Positions 17,825 through 26,732 of a stretch of 64,000 bases of DNA are shown here, one piece after another (positions within the stretch are counted from its first letter, which is position 1; each line of letters opens with the position of its first letter). The stretch is from Shewanella jiangmenensis. GTDB lineage: Bacteria > Pseudomonadota > Gammaproteobacteria > Enterobacterales > Shewanellaceae. The stretch is taken from assembly GCF_018596335.1 (NCBI RefSeq), contig NZ_JAHEPS010000001.1, positions 992,001-1,056,000 on the forward strand, read 5' to 3'. Made by a program: the position numbers and the translations under genes. The notes beneath the pieces were generated by a model, which did not search any database, was not told the origin of the DNA, and saw only the letters and a list, made by a program, of their open reading frames with translations.

Positions 17825-18641
17825 TTGCAGACTCCGCAGATACAAGGGGCTCAGACGCTGATACCGGATGCTTGGGTTCAGGCGCCGGATGCTTTGGAAG
17901 TGGCGACAGCGCCACCCTGACCAGCGCCGCTTCGCGCTCACGGGCCGCCATGGCAAAAATCCGTCCAAGCTCGGCGGCGCCGGGCTCAGCAACCTGCTGC
18001 CACTGCCATACACCGTCCACCGCGCGGCCTTCCATCACCTGACTGCCATCCAATGTCAGATACCAGCCCTGCCCCGCGCCCAGATACAGCTGACGCACCA
18101 GCAGCGGCTCGCCGCCCGGGGTGATGATTTCTTCTTCAAAGGTGGCGATGCGGCCATTGAATTCACGCAGTTTGCCAAATGCCGTCAGCAGTGCGTCGAG
18201 GCGCTGATTGTTATCGCCGGCAAGCTTTGCGTCATCCAGCAGGGTTTGCCACTGACGAGCCAGTGGCGGCGGCAACATAGGCAGCAGAGCCCGGGCACGG
18301 GCAAGTTCGGTATCAAGCCAGCTGCGCATTTGGGTCTGGCGTGCTTCGGCGTCCAGCTGGGCGCGCTGCAGCGCGAGCCGCTCGGTCTCGGCTTCGCTGC
18401 CCTCCTGTCGCTGCTCACCAAGCAAAGCTTCGAGGGCGTTCTTTTCGGCGGCCAAAAGCTCGAGCCGCTGCTGCAGCAAGGGTTTGCTTTCCTGCCATTC
18501 AAGCTGAAGTGCCGAGCGTTGCCGCTCGAGGCTGAGCCAGTCGGACATGCTGCGGTCGAGCCCATTCACTTCGGACGCCGCTTGCCCTTGTATTGCGATA
18601 CCCAGCGCAGTGAGCGCGAGGAAGATTTTAGTTAAGCGCAT
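17817..18641 (-). CDS. DUF3450 domain periplasmic protein of the TonB2-type operon
   Basis: A 274-residue secreted protein: signal peptide (LTKIFLALTALGIAIQGQAA), long coiled coil (about 30-115), then a small globular part with GGEPLLVRQLYLGAGQGWYLT. DUF3450 proteins are usually the first gene of TonB2/TtpC operons, probably working with TtpC in the periplasm. Start ATG 18641 follows GAGAAAT; a TTG nine bases earlier is possible. It is the first gene of the operon, facing the receptor gene across a Fur-like site. Confidence 0.88.
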   Translation of the reverse strand: MRLTKIFLALTALGIAIQGQAASEVNGLDRSMSDWLSLERQRSALQLEWQESKPLLQQRLELLAAEKNALEALLGEQRQEGSEAETERLALQRAQLDAEARQTQMRSWLDTELARARALLPMLPPPLARQWQTLLDDAKLAGDNNQRLDALLTAFGKLREFNGRIATFEEEIITPGGEPLLVRQLYLGAGQGWYLTLDGSQVMEGRAVDGVWQWQQVAEPGAAELGRIFAMAAREREAALVRVALSPLPKHPAPEPKHPVSASEPLVSAESANE

Positions 18642-18694
18642 ATTTCTCAATCACTTATCAGGATTTACGTGACGACGATCAACATTATGTTGCA

Positions 18695-18715
18695 GATGAT
18701 AATTATTTTCATTAC
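18695..18715. promoter_or_regulatory. Fur-box-like operator between the TonB2-type operon and the receptor gene
   Basis: GATGATAATTATTTTCATTAC resembles the 19-bp Fur box (GATAATGATAATCATTATC) with the 7-1-7 core TGATAAT-T-ATTTTCA. It lies in the 148-base divergent intergenic region, suited to repress both sides with iron. Confidence 0.7.
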
Positions 18716-18789
18716 GATCCGCAACCTCGTTTAAGCCTGAGTTAATAAATCAACTTTCCCCGTGAAGGGAACCACTGGAGAAATGCACC

Positions 18790-21009
18790 ATGAAAGCCCA
18801 ACCAACCAAGGCATGCTTTGCCCGTCGTCCACTCGCCAAGGCCATAGTGCTGGGTCTGACGGCGATGGGATTATCGGTACAGGCCGCCGAGGCGGTAAAA
18901 GAACTGCAGCTGACCGAAGTGAAAGATGAAAAGCAGCAGGAGTACAAAAAAGACAAGGCATCGTCGCCCAAATACACCACACCGCTGTTGGAAACCCCGC
19001 GCACCATCAATGTGATCACAGGTGATGTACTCAAAGATCAGGGCGTGACCAGCCTGAACGATGCGCTGCGCAACGTCAGCGGCGTGTCCACCTTCGGCGC
19101 CGGTGAAGGCGGTGGCGGCAACATCACCACCAACGACAAGATCACCATCCGTGGCTTCAGCGCCAACAACGATATTTATGTCGACGGCATCCGCGATATC
19201 GCTGGCTATTCCCGCGATATGTTCAACTACGAGCAGCTGGAAGTGACCAAGGGCGCCGGCAGCAGCATCAGCGGCAAAGGCTCGGCGGGCGGCACCATCA
19301 ACCTGGTGACCAAGCGCGCCAAAGACGATGAATTTAGCGTGATGGAAGCGAGTTACGACGAGGCCGAGCGCCTGCGTCTTACCCTGGATGGCAACACCCA
19401 GCTTGGCAGTGTCGGCAATGGCCGGATTAACCTGATGTTCACCGAGGGCGGCGACACTTTGGGCAACGACATCGAAAACTACCGCACCTTGGGTGTGGCA
19501 CCGTCTGCCAACTTCAAACTGGCCGAGCGCACCAGCCTTGGGCTGGATCTGTTTTACATGGAGCAGGACAACAACCCGCTGCTGGGCCTGCCCTGGGTGA
19601 ATGAAGATGCCGCCGCCCAGCTCAATCGTCCGGTTGGCCCTATCGACAGCCAATACTGGAGCAACTACTACGGCGTGGCCGCCCGCGACTTTGAAAAGGT
19701 CGATACCCTGATGGCAACCCTGGTGTTTGATCATGAATTCAGTGATTCGGTGCGCCTGATTGGCCAAACCCGCTTTGCAGAAAACGACAAGCAGTCCACC
19801 CTCGCCCGCCCTATCTTCAAAAACAGCCGCGATCCCAAAACCGGCGTGCGCAGTTATGAAGATTTGATTGATCTCACCTTTACCCAGAATATCGACCAGA
19901 CCAGCAAGCTGGCGCTGACCCAGTGGGATCTGCAAAGCAACTTCAGCACCGGTGCCATTGGCCATCAGCTGGTCACCGGCGTTGAGCTGTACCAAGAGTC
20001 ATTGGAAAAGCAGCTCCTGTCAGACAAGCGGGTACTGGATACCCCGTATGTCCCCCTTGATAAACCCGCGCCGCATCAAAGCTTCACCGGTCAGGTAGAA
20101 ATCATCGGCAAGCCGACAGAAGTCACCGGCAAGGGCGCAGCCATTTATGCCCTCGATACCTTAAGCCTTGGCGAGCACTGGCAAATCGATGGCGGCGTTC
20201 GCGTTGAAAACTACAGCGCTGAGGGCTCGACCTACCTCTCAGGAAACGTACTCAAGGAAGGGGTGAAGGCCGACGACAACTTCTTCAGCTGGAACCTCGG
20301 CGTGTCGTATCAGCCAAACGCCTACAGCAACTACTATGTGGCCGTGGCCAACGCTCAGGATCCGGCTGGCGGCAATCTGGTATTCAGCGGCCGCACCGAC
20401 AGCCAGCTTGAGCAGTACAACAGCCTCAAGCCGCAGGAGTCGACCAACTATGAAGTCGGCGCCAAGTGGGATTTGCTTGAGCGTCGCCTGCAACTGACCA
20501 GCGCGGCGTTCCTCACCCGCAAAACCGTGACCGACACCAACGATAAGGGCGATGTGTTCCTTGGCGGCGAGCAGGAAGCAAAAGGGATTGAACTTAATCT
20601 CAGTGGCGCCCTGAGTGACGATTTGAATCTGATCGGCGGCTACACCTGGCAGGAAACCGAAGTCACCAAGGATTTCAGCCTCGACACCACAGGCAACGGC
20701 CTGACCGCCGCCCCTGAGCACAGCGCCAGCGTCTGGCTGACCTACGACATCGACGCCCTAACCCTGGGCAGCGGCGTGCAGTACAACTCAGGCAATATCT
20801 TCTGGCGTCAGAACCGCGCCTTCTTTGAAGCGGACTCGGTTTACCTGCTGAGCCTGATGGCCTCCTACAGCCTGAGCGACAACCTGATGCTGCAGTTCAA
20901 TGCCGACAATCTCACCGATGAAGAATATGTCAGCGACTACAGTGCCCGCGGTCACTTCCGCCCGGGTGCCGGCCGCAACCTCAAGCTGGGCGTACGTTAC
21001 GCATTCTAA
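18790..21009 (+). CDS. TonB-dependent siderophore receptor (catecholate type)
   Basis: A 739-residue outer-membrane receptor. It has a signal peptide (to about residue 32, LSVQAAEA), a plug domain (about 60-165: TPRTINVITGDVLKDQGVTSLNDALRNVSGVS, IRGFSANNDIYVDGIRD, EVTKGAGSSISGKGSAGGTINLVTK) and a 22-strand barrel ending in the aromatic GVRYAF needed for assembly. It resembles the Fiu/PiuA branch that takes up ferric catecholates, and the piuC-like gene next door supports this. It is probably iron-repressed via the Fur-like site and energised by the divergent TonB2-type operon. AAGGGAACCACTGGAG-like ribosome region upstream. Confidence 0.93.
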   Translation: MKAQPTKACFARRPLAKAIVLGLTAMGLSVQAAEAVKELQLTEVKDEKQQEYKKDKASSPKYTTPLLETPRTINVITGDVLKDQGVTSLNDALRNVSGVSTFGAGEGGGGNITTNDKITIRGFSANNDIYVDGIRDIAGYSRDMFNYEQLEVTKGAGSSISGKGSAGGTINLVTKRAKDDEFSVMEASYDEAERLRLTLDGNTQLGSVGNGRINLMFTEGGDTLGNDIENYRTLGVAPSANFKLAERTSLGLDLFYMEQDNNPLLGLPWVNEDAAAQLNRPVGPIDSQYWSNYYGVAARDFEKVDTLMATLVFDHEFSDSVRLIGQTRFAENDKQSTLARPIFKNSRDPKTGVRSYEDLIDLTFTQNIDQTSKLALTQWDLQSNFSTGAIGHQLVTGVELYQESLEKQLLSDKRVLDTPYVPLDKPAPHQSFTGQVEIIGKPTEVTGKGAAIYALDTLSLGEHWQIDGGVRVENYSAEGSTYLSGNVLKEGVKADDNFFSWNLGVSYQPNAYSNYYVAVANAQDPAGGNLVFSGRTDSQLEQYNSLKPQESTNYEVGAKWDLLERRLQLTSAAFLTRKTVTDTNDKGDVFLGGEQEAKGIELNLSGALSDDLNLIGGYTWQETEVTKDFSLDTTGNGLTAAPEHSASVWLTYDIDALTLGSGVQYNSGNIFWRQNRAFFEADSVYLLSLMASYSLSDNLMLQFNADNLTDEEYVSDYSARGHFRPGAGRNLKLGVRYAF

Positions 21010-21073
21010 GGGTAGTAACGGCAGTTAATTTTTCGGGGCACCGCTGTGCCCCTTTACCTTTTTTGGAGCCAAG

Positions 21074-21748
21074 ATGCTGGTCAGGATCCCCGCCGTACTC
21101 TCACCCGCGCAGGTACAGGAATGTCGCGCCCTGCTGGAAGCCGCCGACTGGCAGGATGGCAAGCTCACCGCCGGTCATCAGGCGGTGCAGTGCAAACACA
21201 ATCTGCAGCTGCCGCCGGATGGCGAGCTTTCGCGCCAGCTGGGGGACTTTATTCTGGCGCGCCTTGGCGACAATCAGGCGTTTTTGGCCGCAACCCTGCC
21301 AAACAGGATTTTCCCGCCCATGTTCAACTGTTATCAGGCCGGCGGTACCTTTGGCGACCATGTGGACAATGCCATACGCCGGGTCGGCGGCGTGAAAATT
21401 CGCACCGACGTGTCGATGACGCTGTTCTTAAGCGATCCCGACAGTTACGACGGCGGTGAGCTGATTATTCAGGACACCTACGGCGAGCAAAAGGTTAAAT
21501 TTGCCGCCGGCGACATGGTGGTGTATCCCGCCACCAGTTTGCACCGGGTCACACCGGTTACCCGGGGGCGGCGCCTTGCGGCGTTTTTCTGGCTGCAAAG
21601 CCTTGTTCGCAGCGACGAGCAGCGCCGGATGCTGTACGACCTCGACCTGGCTATTCAGGCGTTAACAATGAAAGATGCCGCCGAGCCTGAGCTGGTGCGC
21701 CTCACCGGCGTGTATCACAACCTGCTGAGGCAATGGAGTGAAACCTGA
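21074..21748 (+). CDS. piuC: Fe(II)/2-oxoglutarate-dependent dioxygenase, PKHD-type (PiuC/YbiX)
   Basis: A 224-residue cupin-fold oxygenase of the PKHD type. The iron ligands are H96 and D98 (FGDHVDNA) and H157 (TSLHRVTP), with R166/R167 as the 2-oxoglutarate arginine. YbiX/PiuC genes typically follow a catecholate receptor (Fiu/PiuA), and here it begins 64 bases after one, so co-transcription is likely. The substrate is not established; a role in siderophore handling is inferred from gene context. Confidence 0.93.
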   Translation: MLVRIPAVLSPAQVQECRALLEAADWQDGKLTAGHQAVQCKHNLQLPPDGELSRQLGDFILARLGDNQAFLAATLPNRIFPPMFNCYQAGGTFGDHVDNAIRRVGGVKIRTDVSMTLFLSDPDSYDGGELIIQDTYGEQKVKFAAGDMVVYPATSLHRVTPVTRGRRLAAFFWLQSLVRSDEQRRMLYDLDLAIQALTMKDAAEPELVRLTGVYHNLLRQWSET

Positions 21749-21765
21749 GCGGCAATACCCAAAGC

Positions 21766-21790
21766 AAAAGCCCGGCAGTGCCGGGCTTTT
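21766..21790. terminator. Bidirectional terminator between piuC and the nitroreductase
   Basis: AAAAGCCCGGC / GCCGGGCTTTT with a short AGT loop, placed between convergent genes. Confidence 0.92.
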
Positions 21791-21814
21791 CATTCGAGAG
21801 TGTCATCACAGGGC

Positions 21815-22492
21815 TTAGATAAAGGAAGCTACCTGCTCGAGGGTCTTTTTCTTCAGCGCATGGTCGGGAATGGTGGCATCTTCGGCCGGATAGCCTGCCA
21901 CAATCAGCATGTAAGGCCGGTCCACATCGTTGTCGCGATCGCAAATTTTGCTTAAAAAGCTCATCGGCTTGGGGGTGTGAGTCAGGGTGCCAAGCCCGGC
22001 ATGGTGCAGCGCCTGAATCAAAAAGCCGGTGGCAATTCCCACAGATTCATGCACATAGTAGTTGGTTTTGTCATCCCCTTCGGCCACACCACCACGCTTT
22101 TGGCTGAACACCGCGATCAGCCAGGGGGCGGTTTCAAGGTAGGCCTTGTTGGCATTGGTGCCCAAAGGCTTTAACGCATCCAGCCATTCCTGTCCGGCGC
22201 GGCCGGCATAAAAACTTTGCTCCAGCGCCTCGGCCTCGCGGCGAATGGCGGCTTTGACCTCAGGGCTTGAGATGGCGACAAAATGCCATGGCTGATGGTT
22301 GGCACCGCTTGGCGCCGAGGCGGCAGTTAAAATGCAATGCTCTATAATTTCGCGGGGCACGGCGCGGTCGGAAAACTTGCGGATAGAGTGACGGCGGCGC
22401 AGCTCGGCCAGATTGGTTTCGGCGCGAAATCGCATTTCATCGAGTGGATATTCCACAAAATCCGTCAGCGGGTGATGTACTTCGTTGGTCAT
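21815..22492 (-). CDS. Nitroreductase-fold flavoprotein resembling iodotyrosine deiodinase
   Basis: A 225-residue FMN enzyme of the nitroreductase superfamily. RRRHSIRKFSDRAVP (FMN binding), ASAPSGANHQPWHFV and the C-terminal VAGYPAEDATIPDHALKKKTLEQV follow the pattern of iodotyrosine deiodinase (IYD): human IYD has APSGAHTEPWTFVVV and [21 protein letters not shown]. A lid-like insertion (EALEQSFYAGRAGQEWLDALKPLGTN) also matches IYD. Bacterial IYD homologues dehalogenate halotyrosines; the real substrate here is unknown. Start ATG 22492 has AGGAAGGGA upstream; the extension to 22534 is not needed. Confidence 0.88.
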   Translation of the reverse strand: MTNEVHHPLTDFVEYPLDEMRFRAETNLAELRRRHSIRKFSDRAVPREIIEHCILTAASAPSGANHQPWHFVAISSPEVKAAIRREAEALEQSFYAGRAGQEWLDALKPLGTNANKAYLETAPWLIAVFSQKRGGVAEGDDKTNYYVHESVGIATGFLIQALHHAGLGTLTHTPKPMSFLSKICDRDNDVDRPYMLIVAGYPAEDATIPDHALKKKTLEQVASFI

Positions 22493-22658
22493 AAGAGTCC
22501 CTTCCTGGCATGGATTGTTATCGTTTGGCACCAAGTTAGCAGGAAGCCGGGCCAGATTTAAGTAAAACCTTTACCGTACATTTTTCTGATAAATATACAA
22601 ATGAATGCCAACTCATTAATATAATTAACAAACTAACGGATTGCTTTAACAAGACGCA

Positions 22659-24332
22659 ATGAAGGCACGACAAGGGATAGTCTTTATATTACTGCTGCTA
22701 TGCTCTGTGCTTGCCAAGGCGCAGCCTGTCAGGGTGTCCGACTTGCCGCTCTCCCCCCTTGCCACTGAATGGATGCAGTTAAGCGAGCGCCACGGCTCCT
22801 ACACCACGGCGATGGCGTATCAGGCATTTAAAGACCGTAATTTCAGCCCCCATGGTAAAGGCATTCCAAGCCTTGGGATCGGCGCGCCGCCAATTTGGCT
22901 GGCGCTGGAGCTGCTAAACGATTCAGACAGCGAACGTGAGCTGATTTTCGAACTCGCCAACGGCTGGCAGGATGACATTCGCCTGAGCCACTTTGCGGCC
23001 GATGGCAGCGAGGCGCACTGGTCAGGGGGCGATATCCACAAAAACGCCGCTGATAACCGCTTTTTTCGGGTCAACCTCAGCATTAAACCGGGTGTGAGCG
23101 TGCTGCTGCTTCGGGTCGAAGGGCCCGACCCACGGGTGCTGCCAGTTTATCTAACCTCACGGGAAAACACTGCCAAGCGTGAGCGGGCCGAAGCCTACAG
23201 CTATGGCTTTCTCTACGGTGGCATTGTTGCCTTGCTCGGTTATAACTTCCTGTTGTATTTGGGGATAGGCAGTCGAAGCTACCTGTATTACTCGGTGTTT
23301 CTGCTGACCTTTTTATGGCTTAACCTCAGCTACACCGGCCATGGCAGCGCCTGGATTTGGCCGAGCCTCGACCACTGGCGCCAATGGTCCAACCCGCTGC
23401 TGATGACCCTTTACTGCATCACGGGGCTGATGTTTGCCCTGCGCTTTTTGGGCATAGATAAATTGCGGCCACGCTTAAGCCAAATCGTGCTCGGGCTTGC
23501 GATGCTGATGATGCTGGTGCAGGCCGTCGCCTTTTACATCGACGACAGGGCGCTGGCGCTGATTGTGGCATTCGATTTGGTGTATATCTTTTCACTGCTG
23601 ATGCCGCTCCTCGGCATAATGGCCTGGCATTTTGGCATGCCCATCGCCAAGCTGTTTTTGCTGGCCTCTGTGTCGACCATGATAGGCATGAGCACCACAG
23701 CACTCACCGTTGACGGGGTACTGCCTTTTAATCAATGGACCTACCGCGCCGCCGAAATTGGCATGTTTATCGATGCCATGTTGCTGGCTCTGGCGCTGGC
23801 GGCTAAGTTTCGTCAATCTGAGCAGGAGCGCACCCTCGCCAAACGACTGGCGGCAACCGACCCGCTTACCGGCGTGGATAACCGCCGCGCCTTTGGCGAG
23901 CACCTGCTGCAGAGCTGGAACCAAAGCCGCGACCTGCGCTGCCGCGCACTTATCATGATAGACATCGACAAATTCAAATCGATAAACGACAGCTACGGCC
24001 ACGATGTGGGCGACAAGGTACTGACCGATATCGCCCGCAGCATTCGCTATTCCATTCGTAACCGCGACCACTGCGGCCGCTGGGGCGGGGAAGAATTTGT
24101 AGTGCTACTGCCAAACGCCACCGAGCAGGAAATCGCTGCCATCGCCGAGCGCATTCGCCAAAACATTGAGCTTTTACGTTTTCCACGACCTGCCGACAGC
24201 CTTAAGGTTACTGCCAGCGTGGGCGTGTGTGTGGATGAAGGGCTAAGCCATTATGAAGACATACTGCGGCGCGCCGACGAAGCCATGTACAGCGCCAAAG
24301 CCGCCGGCGGCAACCGCATTGTGTTTGTTTGA
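22659..24332 (+). CDS. Diguanylate cyclase with 7TMR-DISM sensor
   Basis: A 557-residue membrane signalling protein. It has a signal peptide, a periplasmic 7TMR-DISM extracellular domain (about 30-170, binds carbohydrate-like ligands in the family), seven transmembrane helices (about 180-385) and a GGDEF domain (about 400-557). The active site is intact (GGEEF near residue 475, with DPLTGVDNRRAF at the start), so it should make c-di-GMP. No RxxD inhibitory site is evident just before GGEEF. It stands alone with a terminator behind it. Confidence 0.92.
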   Translation: MKARQGIVFILLLLCSVLAKAQPVRVSDLPLSPLATEWMQLSERHGSYTTAMAYQAFKDRNFSPHGKGIPSLGIGAPPIWLALELLNDSDSERELIFELANGWQDDIRLSHFAADGSEAHWSGGDIHKNAADNRFFRVNLSIKPGVSVLLLRVEGPDPRVLPVYLTSRENTAKRERAEAYSYGFLYGGIVALLGYNFLLYLGIGSRSYLYYSVFLLTFLWLNLSYTGHGSAWIWPSLDHWRQWSNPLLMTLYCITGLMFALRFLGIDKLRPRLSQIVLGLAMLMMLVQAVAFYIDDRALALIVAFDLVYIFSLLMPLLGIMAWHFGMPIAKLFLLASVSTMIGMSTTALTVDGVLPFNQWTYRAAEIGMFIDAMLLALALAAKFRQSEQERTLAKRLAATDPLTGVDNRRAFGEHLLQSWNQSRDLRCRALIMIDIDKFKSINDSYGHDVGDKVLTDIARSIRYSIRNRDHCGRWGGEEFVVLLPNATEQEIAAIAERIRQNIELLRFPRPADSLKVTASVGVCVDEGLSHYEDILRRADEAMYSAKAAGGNRIVFV

Positions 24333-24346
24333 TAATTAGGCCACCA

Positions 24347-24378
24347 ACAACAAGCCCGGCGATTGCCGGGCTTGTTGT
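24347..24378. terminator. Bidirectional terminator between the cyclase gene and mrcB
   Basis: Perfect 14-bp stem ACAACAAGCCCGGC / GCCGGGCTTGTTGT with a GATT loop, between convergent genes. Confidence 0.9.
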
Positions 24379-24389
24379 TAATACTGAGG

Positions 24390-26720
24390 TTAGTTACCCA
24401 GCAGCTGTTGCCACCAGGACAGTGGCTGGCCGCAGTTAGGCTCAGGGTTCCAGCTGCCGGCGCGGGCCGGAACCGGAATAGCACCGGCGCAGTTGCGCTC
24501 AAGCGGCGAGCCCTGGGAGTTGAAGTATCCCTGAATCACGCCATCGGGCGGCGTCATCCGCAAGCCCACCGGCGGACGCTGCTCAAGGAACGCCTGATAA
24601 ATCGCCATCGCACCGCTTGCTCCCACCAGCTTGGTCTTACCGTTATCGTCGCGGCCCACCCACACGGCGGCCACGTTTCGCTCATCAAAACCGGCAAACC
24701 AGGAGTCGCGGCTGTCGTTACTGGTACCGGTTTTACCGGCGAGCGTAATGCCGGGGAAAGTGCGGCCAAGGCGCGCACCTGTGCCTTCGGCCACCACGCG
24801 GGTCATGGCGTACTGGGCAAGGTAAGCGCCGACCGGATCGATAGCCTGCTCCGATGGCAAACGGCTGGTCAGAATCGCTTCGTTGTTCATGTCCAGCACG
24901 TCGGTAACGGTATACAGCTGGCGGAAACGGCCGTTATCCGCAAGCGTCTGGTACACCTGTGCCACCATCATGGGCGAGCCATCCACGGCGCCAAGCAGCA
25001 TGGACGGATAGGGATTGATGGTCTCTTCCCGCCAGCCGGCATCGCGCATGGTCTGCACCACGTTTTCAACTCCAACCGCCATGCCCAGATTCACAGTCGG
25101 GATGTTGAGCGACTTGAACATGGCGCGCATCAGCGGCTGACGGCCACTGAAGGTCTTGTCGTAGTTCAGCGGCGACCATGACTGACCATGCTTGTTGGTG
25201 ATGGTCAGCGGCTCGTCCTTGAGGGACGTCATCAGGTTGTATTTCGGATCCTCAAGGGCGGTCATGTACACAAAGGGCTTCACCAGAGAACCAATCGGGC
25301 GGCGCATTTCGGTGACGCGGTTATAGCCGTCAAAGCCCGGGTTGCGATCGCTTACCAGCGCCGCAATACCGCCGCCGTATTTGTCGGTCACCACCATGGA
25401 CGCCTGCAGCTCTTTCGAGTCTTTGCCGATGCGGCCCATTACATCTTTCACCGCTTTTTCAGCCGCTTCCTGGGCAATCGGGTCAAGGGTGGTATAGACC
25501 TTGATGCCAGATTCATTCAGCAGACTGTCGCCCCAGCGCAGCGCAAGCTCCTTTTTCACCTGGGCATAAAACGCCGGGATCTTCTGATGCACCGGACGAT
25601 TTTCAGGCCTAAGCCCCAGCGGTGACTCGGCGGCAATCTTGAATTCATCGACGCTGATTTTGCCCGACTCCATCAGGAGGCGCAGCACCAGATCCCGCCG
25701 CTCCTGGGCTCTGTCAGGGTAGCGCCACGGGTTGTAATAGGACGGCCCCTTAATCACAGCCACCAGAAACGCCTGCTGCGCCACGGTCAGCTCAGTCAGC
25801 GGCCGGCCAAAGTAAAACTGCGACGCCAGCCCCATGCCGTGCACGCCACGGGCCTTGTCCTGCCCCATGTACACTTCGTTAAGGTACGCCTCGAGGATTT
25901 CGTCTTTGCTGTAGCGGAAGTCGATGATGATGGCCATCAGCGCTTCGCGGATTTTCCGCTCCAGAGAGCGCTCGCTGGTGAGGAAGAAGTTTTTCGCCAG
26001 CTGCTGGGTCAGGGTCGAGCCGCCCTGCACAGTGCGACCGGCACTGATGTTAATAAAGGCTGCGCGGATAATCGCAAACGGGTTCACCCCGTGGTGCTCG
26101 TAAAAGGCACGGTCTTCCACCAGCAGCAGGGCGTCCACCAGGTGCTGCGGCAACTCTTTACGCGGCACAAACAGGCGATCTTCGCCGTCACCGGCGATAA
26201 TGCGGTCAAGCAGCATGGGCTCCAGGTGGAATACCGCCAGCTCGCGCTTATCGCTGCCACGGGAAACTGAGCTTACGCCCTGCTCATCAAAGCTGATAAG
26301 CACTCTGGTTGCTTCCTGGCTGCCCAAGGGATGCAAAAACGGCCGACGCCACAAATCCACTTTGGTGGCCGAGGCTGAAAACTCACCCACTTCGCGTGGG
26401 TTGGCCACCTTGCGATAACCAAGAAGCCGCAGTTCCGCCAGCAGTTGGTGATGGCTCACCGCAGCGCCGGGGTACAGCGCCATGGAGCGGCTGTAGATTT
26501 GTGCCGGCAGATGCCATTTCTGGCCTTCGAATTTTTGTGCGATTTGCTGATCAAGATAGATGGCAGCGGCGCCACACAGCACCACTACAATCAGGGCCAG
26601 TTTCCATAAAAAAGACCAGATACGCCATAAAATACCCGGCTTGCTGCGACGGGCGCGGGACTTGCTTTTGGCTTTTCCTTTGGTGCTTTGTCTCTGTGCT
26701 GAGCGGTCTTCCGTTCTCAT
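24390..26720 (-). CDS. mrcB: Bifunctional penicillin-binding protein 1B
   Basis: A 776-residue class A PBP that polymerises and cross-links peptidoglycan. It has a basic cytoplasmic tail, one membrane anchor (about 36-56), a UB2H domain (about 65-150, the docking site for LpoB-type activators), a GT51 transglycosylase (about 150-330: VEDRAFYEHHGVNPFAIIRA, GGSTLTQQLAKNFFLT) and a transpeptidase (about 415-700: SLVK around the catalytic Ser, SLN, KTGTSND). It starts 12 bases after the hrpB stop and is probably co-transcribed with it. Confidence 0.97.
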   Translation of the reverse strand: MRTEDRSAQRQSTKGKAKSKSRARRSKPGILWRIWSFLWKLALIVVVLCGAAAIYLDQQIAQKFEGQKWHLPAQIYSRSMALYPGAAVSHHQLLAELRLLGYRKVANPREVGEFSASATKVDLWRRPFLHPLGSQEATRVLISFDEQGVSSVSRGSDKRELAVFHLEPMLLDRIIAGDGEDRLFVPRKELPQHLVDALLLVEDRAFYEHHGVNPFAIIRAAFINISAGRTVQGGSTLTQQLAKNFFLTSERSLERKIREALMAIIIDFRYSKDEILEAYLNEVYMGQDKARGVHGMGLASQFYFGRPLTELTVAQQAFLVAVIKGPSYYNPWRYPDRAQERRDLVLRLLMESGKISVDEFKIAAESPLGLRPENRPVHQKIPAFYAQVKKELALRWGDSLLNESGIKVYTTLDPIAQEAAEKAVKDVMGRIGKDSKELQASMVVTDKYGGGIAALVSDRNPGFDGYNRVTEMRRPIGSLVKPFVYMTALEDPKYNLMTSLKDEPLTITNKHGQSWSPLNYDKTFSGRQPLMRAMFKSLNIPTVNLGMAVGVENVVQTMRDAGWREETINPYPSMLLGAVDGSPMMVAQVYQTLADNGRFRQLYTVTDVLDMNNEAILTSRLPSEQAIDPVGAYLAQYAMTRVVAEGTGARLGRTFPGITLAGKTGTSNDSRDSWFAGFDERNVAAVWVGRDDNGKTKLVGASGAMAIYQAFLEQRPPVGLRMTPPDGVIQGYFNSQGSPLERNCAGAIPVPARAGSWNPEPNCGQPLSWWQQLLGN

Positions 26721-26732
26721 AATCTCTCTGCC

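Noticed and set aside
18871-19995. Long minus-strand ORF (374 aa) inside the receptor gene
   Set aside because: It is the antisense of a strongly supported receptor gene; GC-rich codons leave the opposite frame open.
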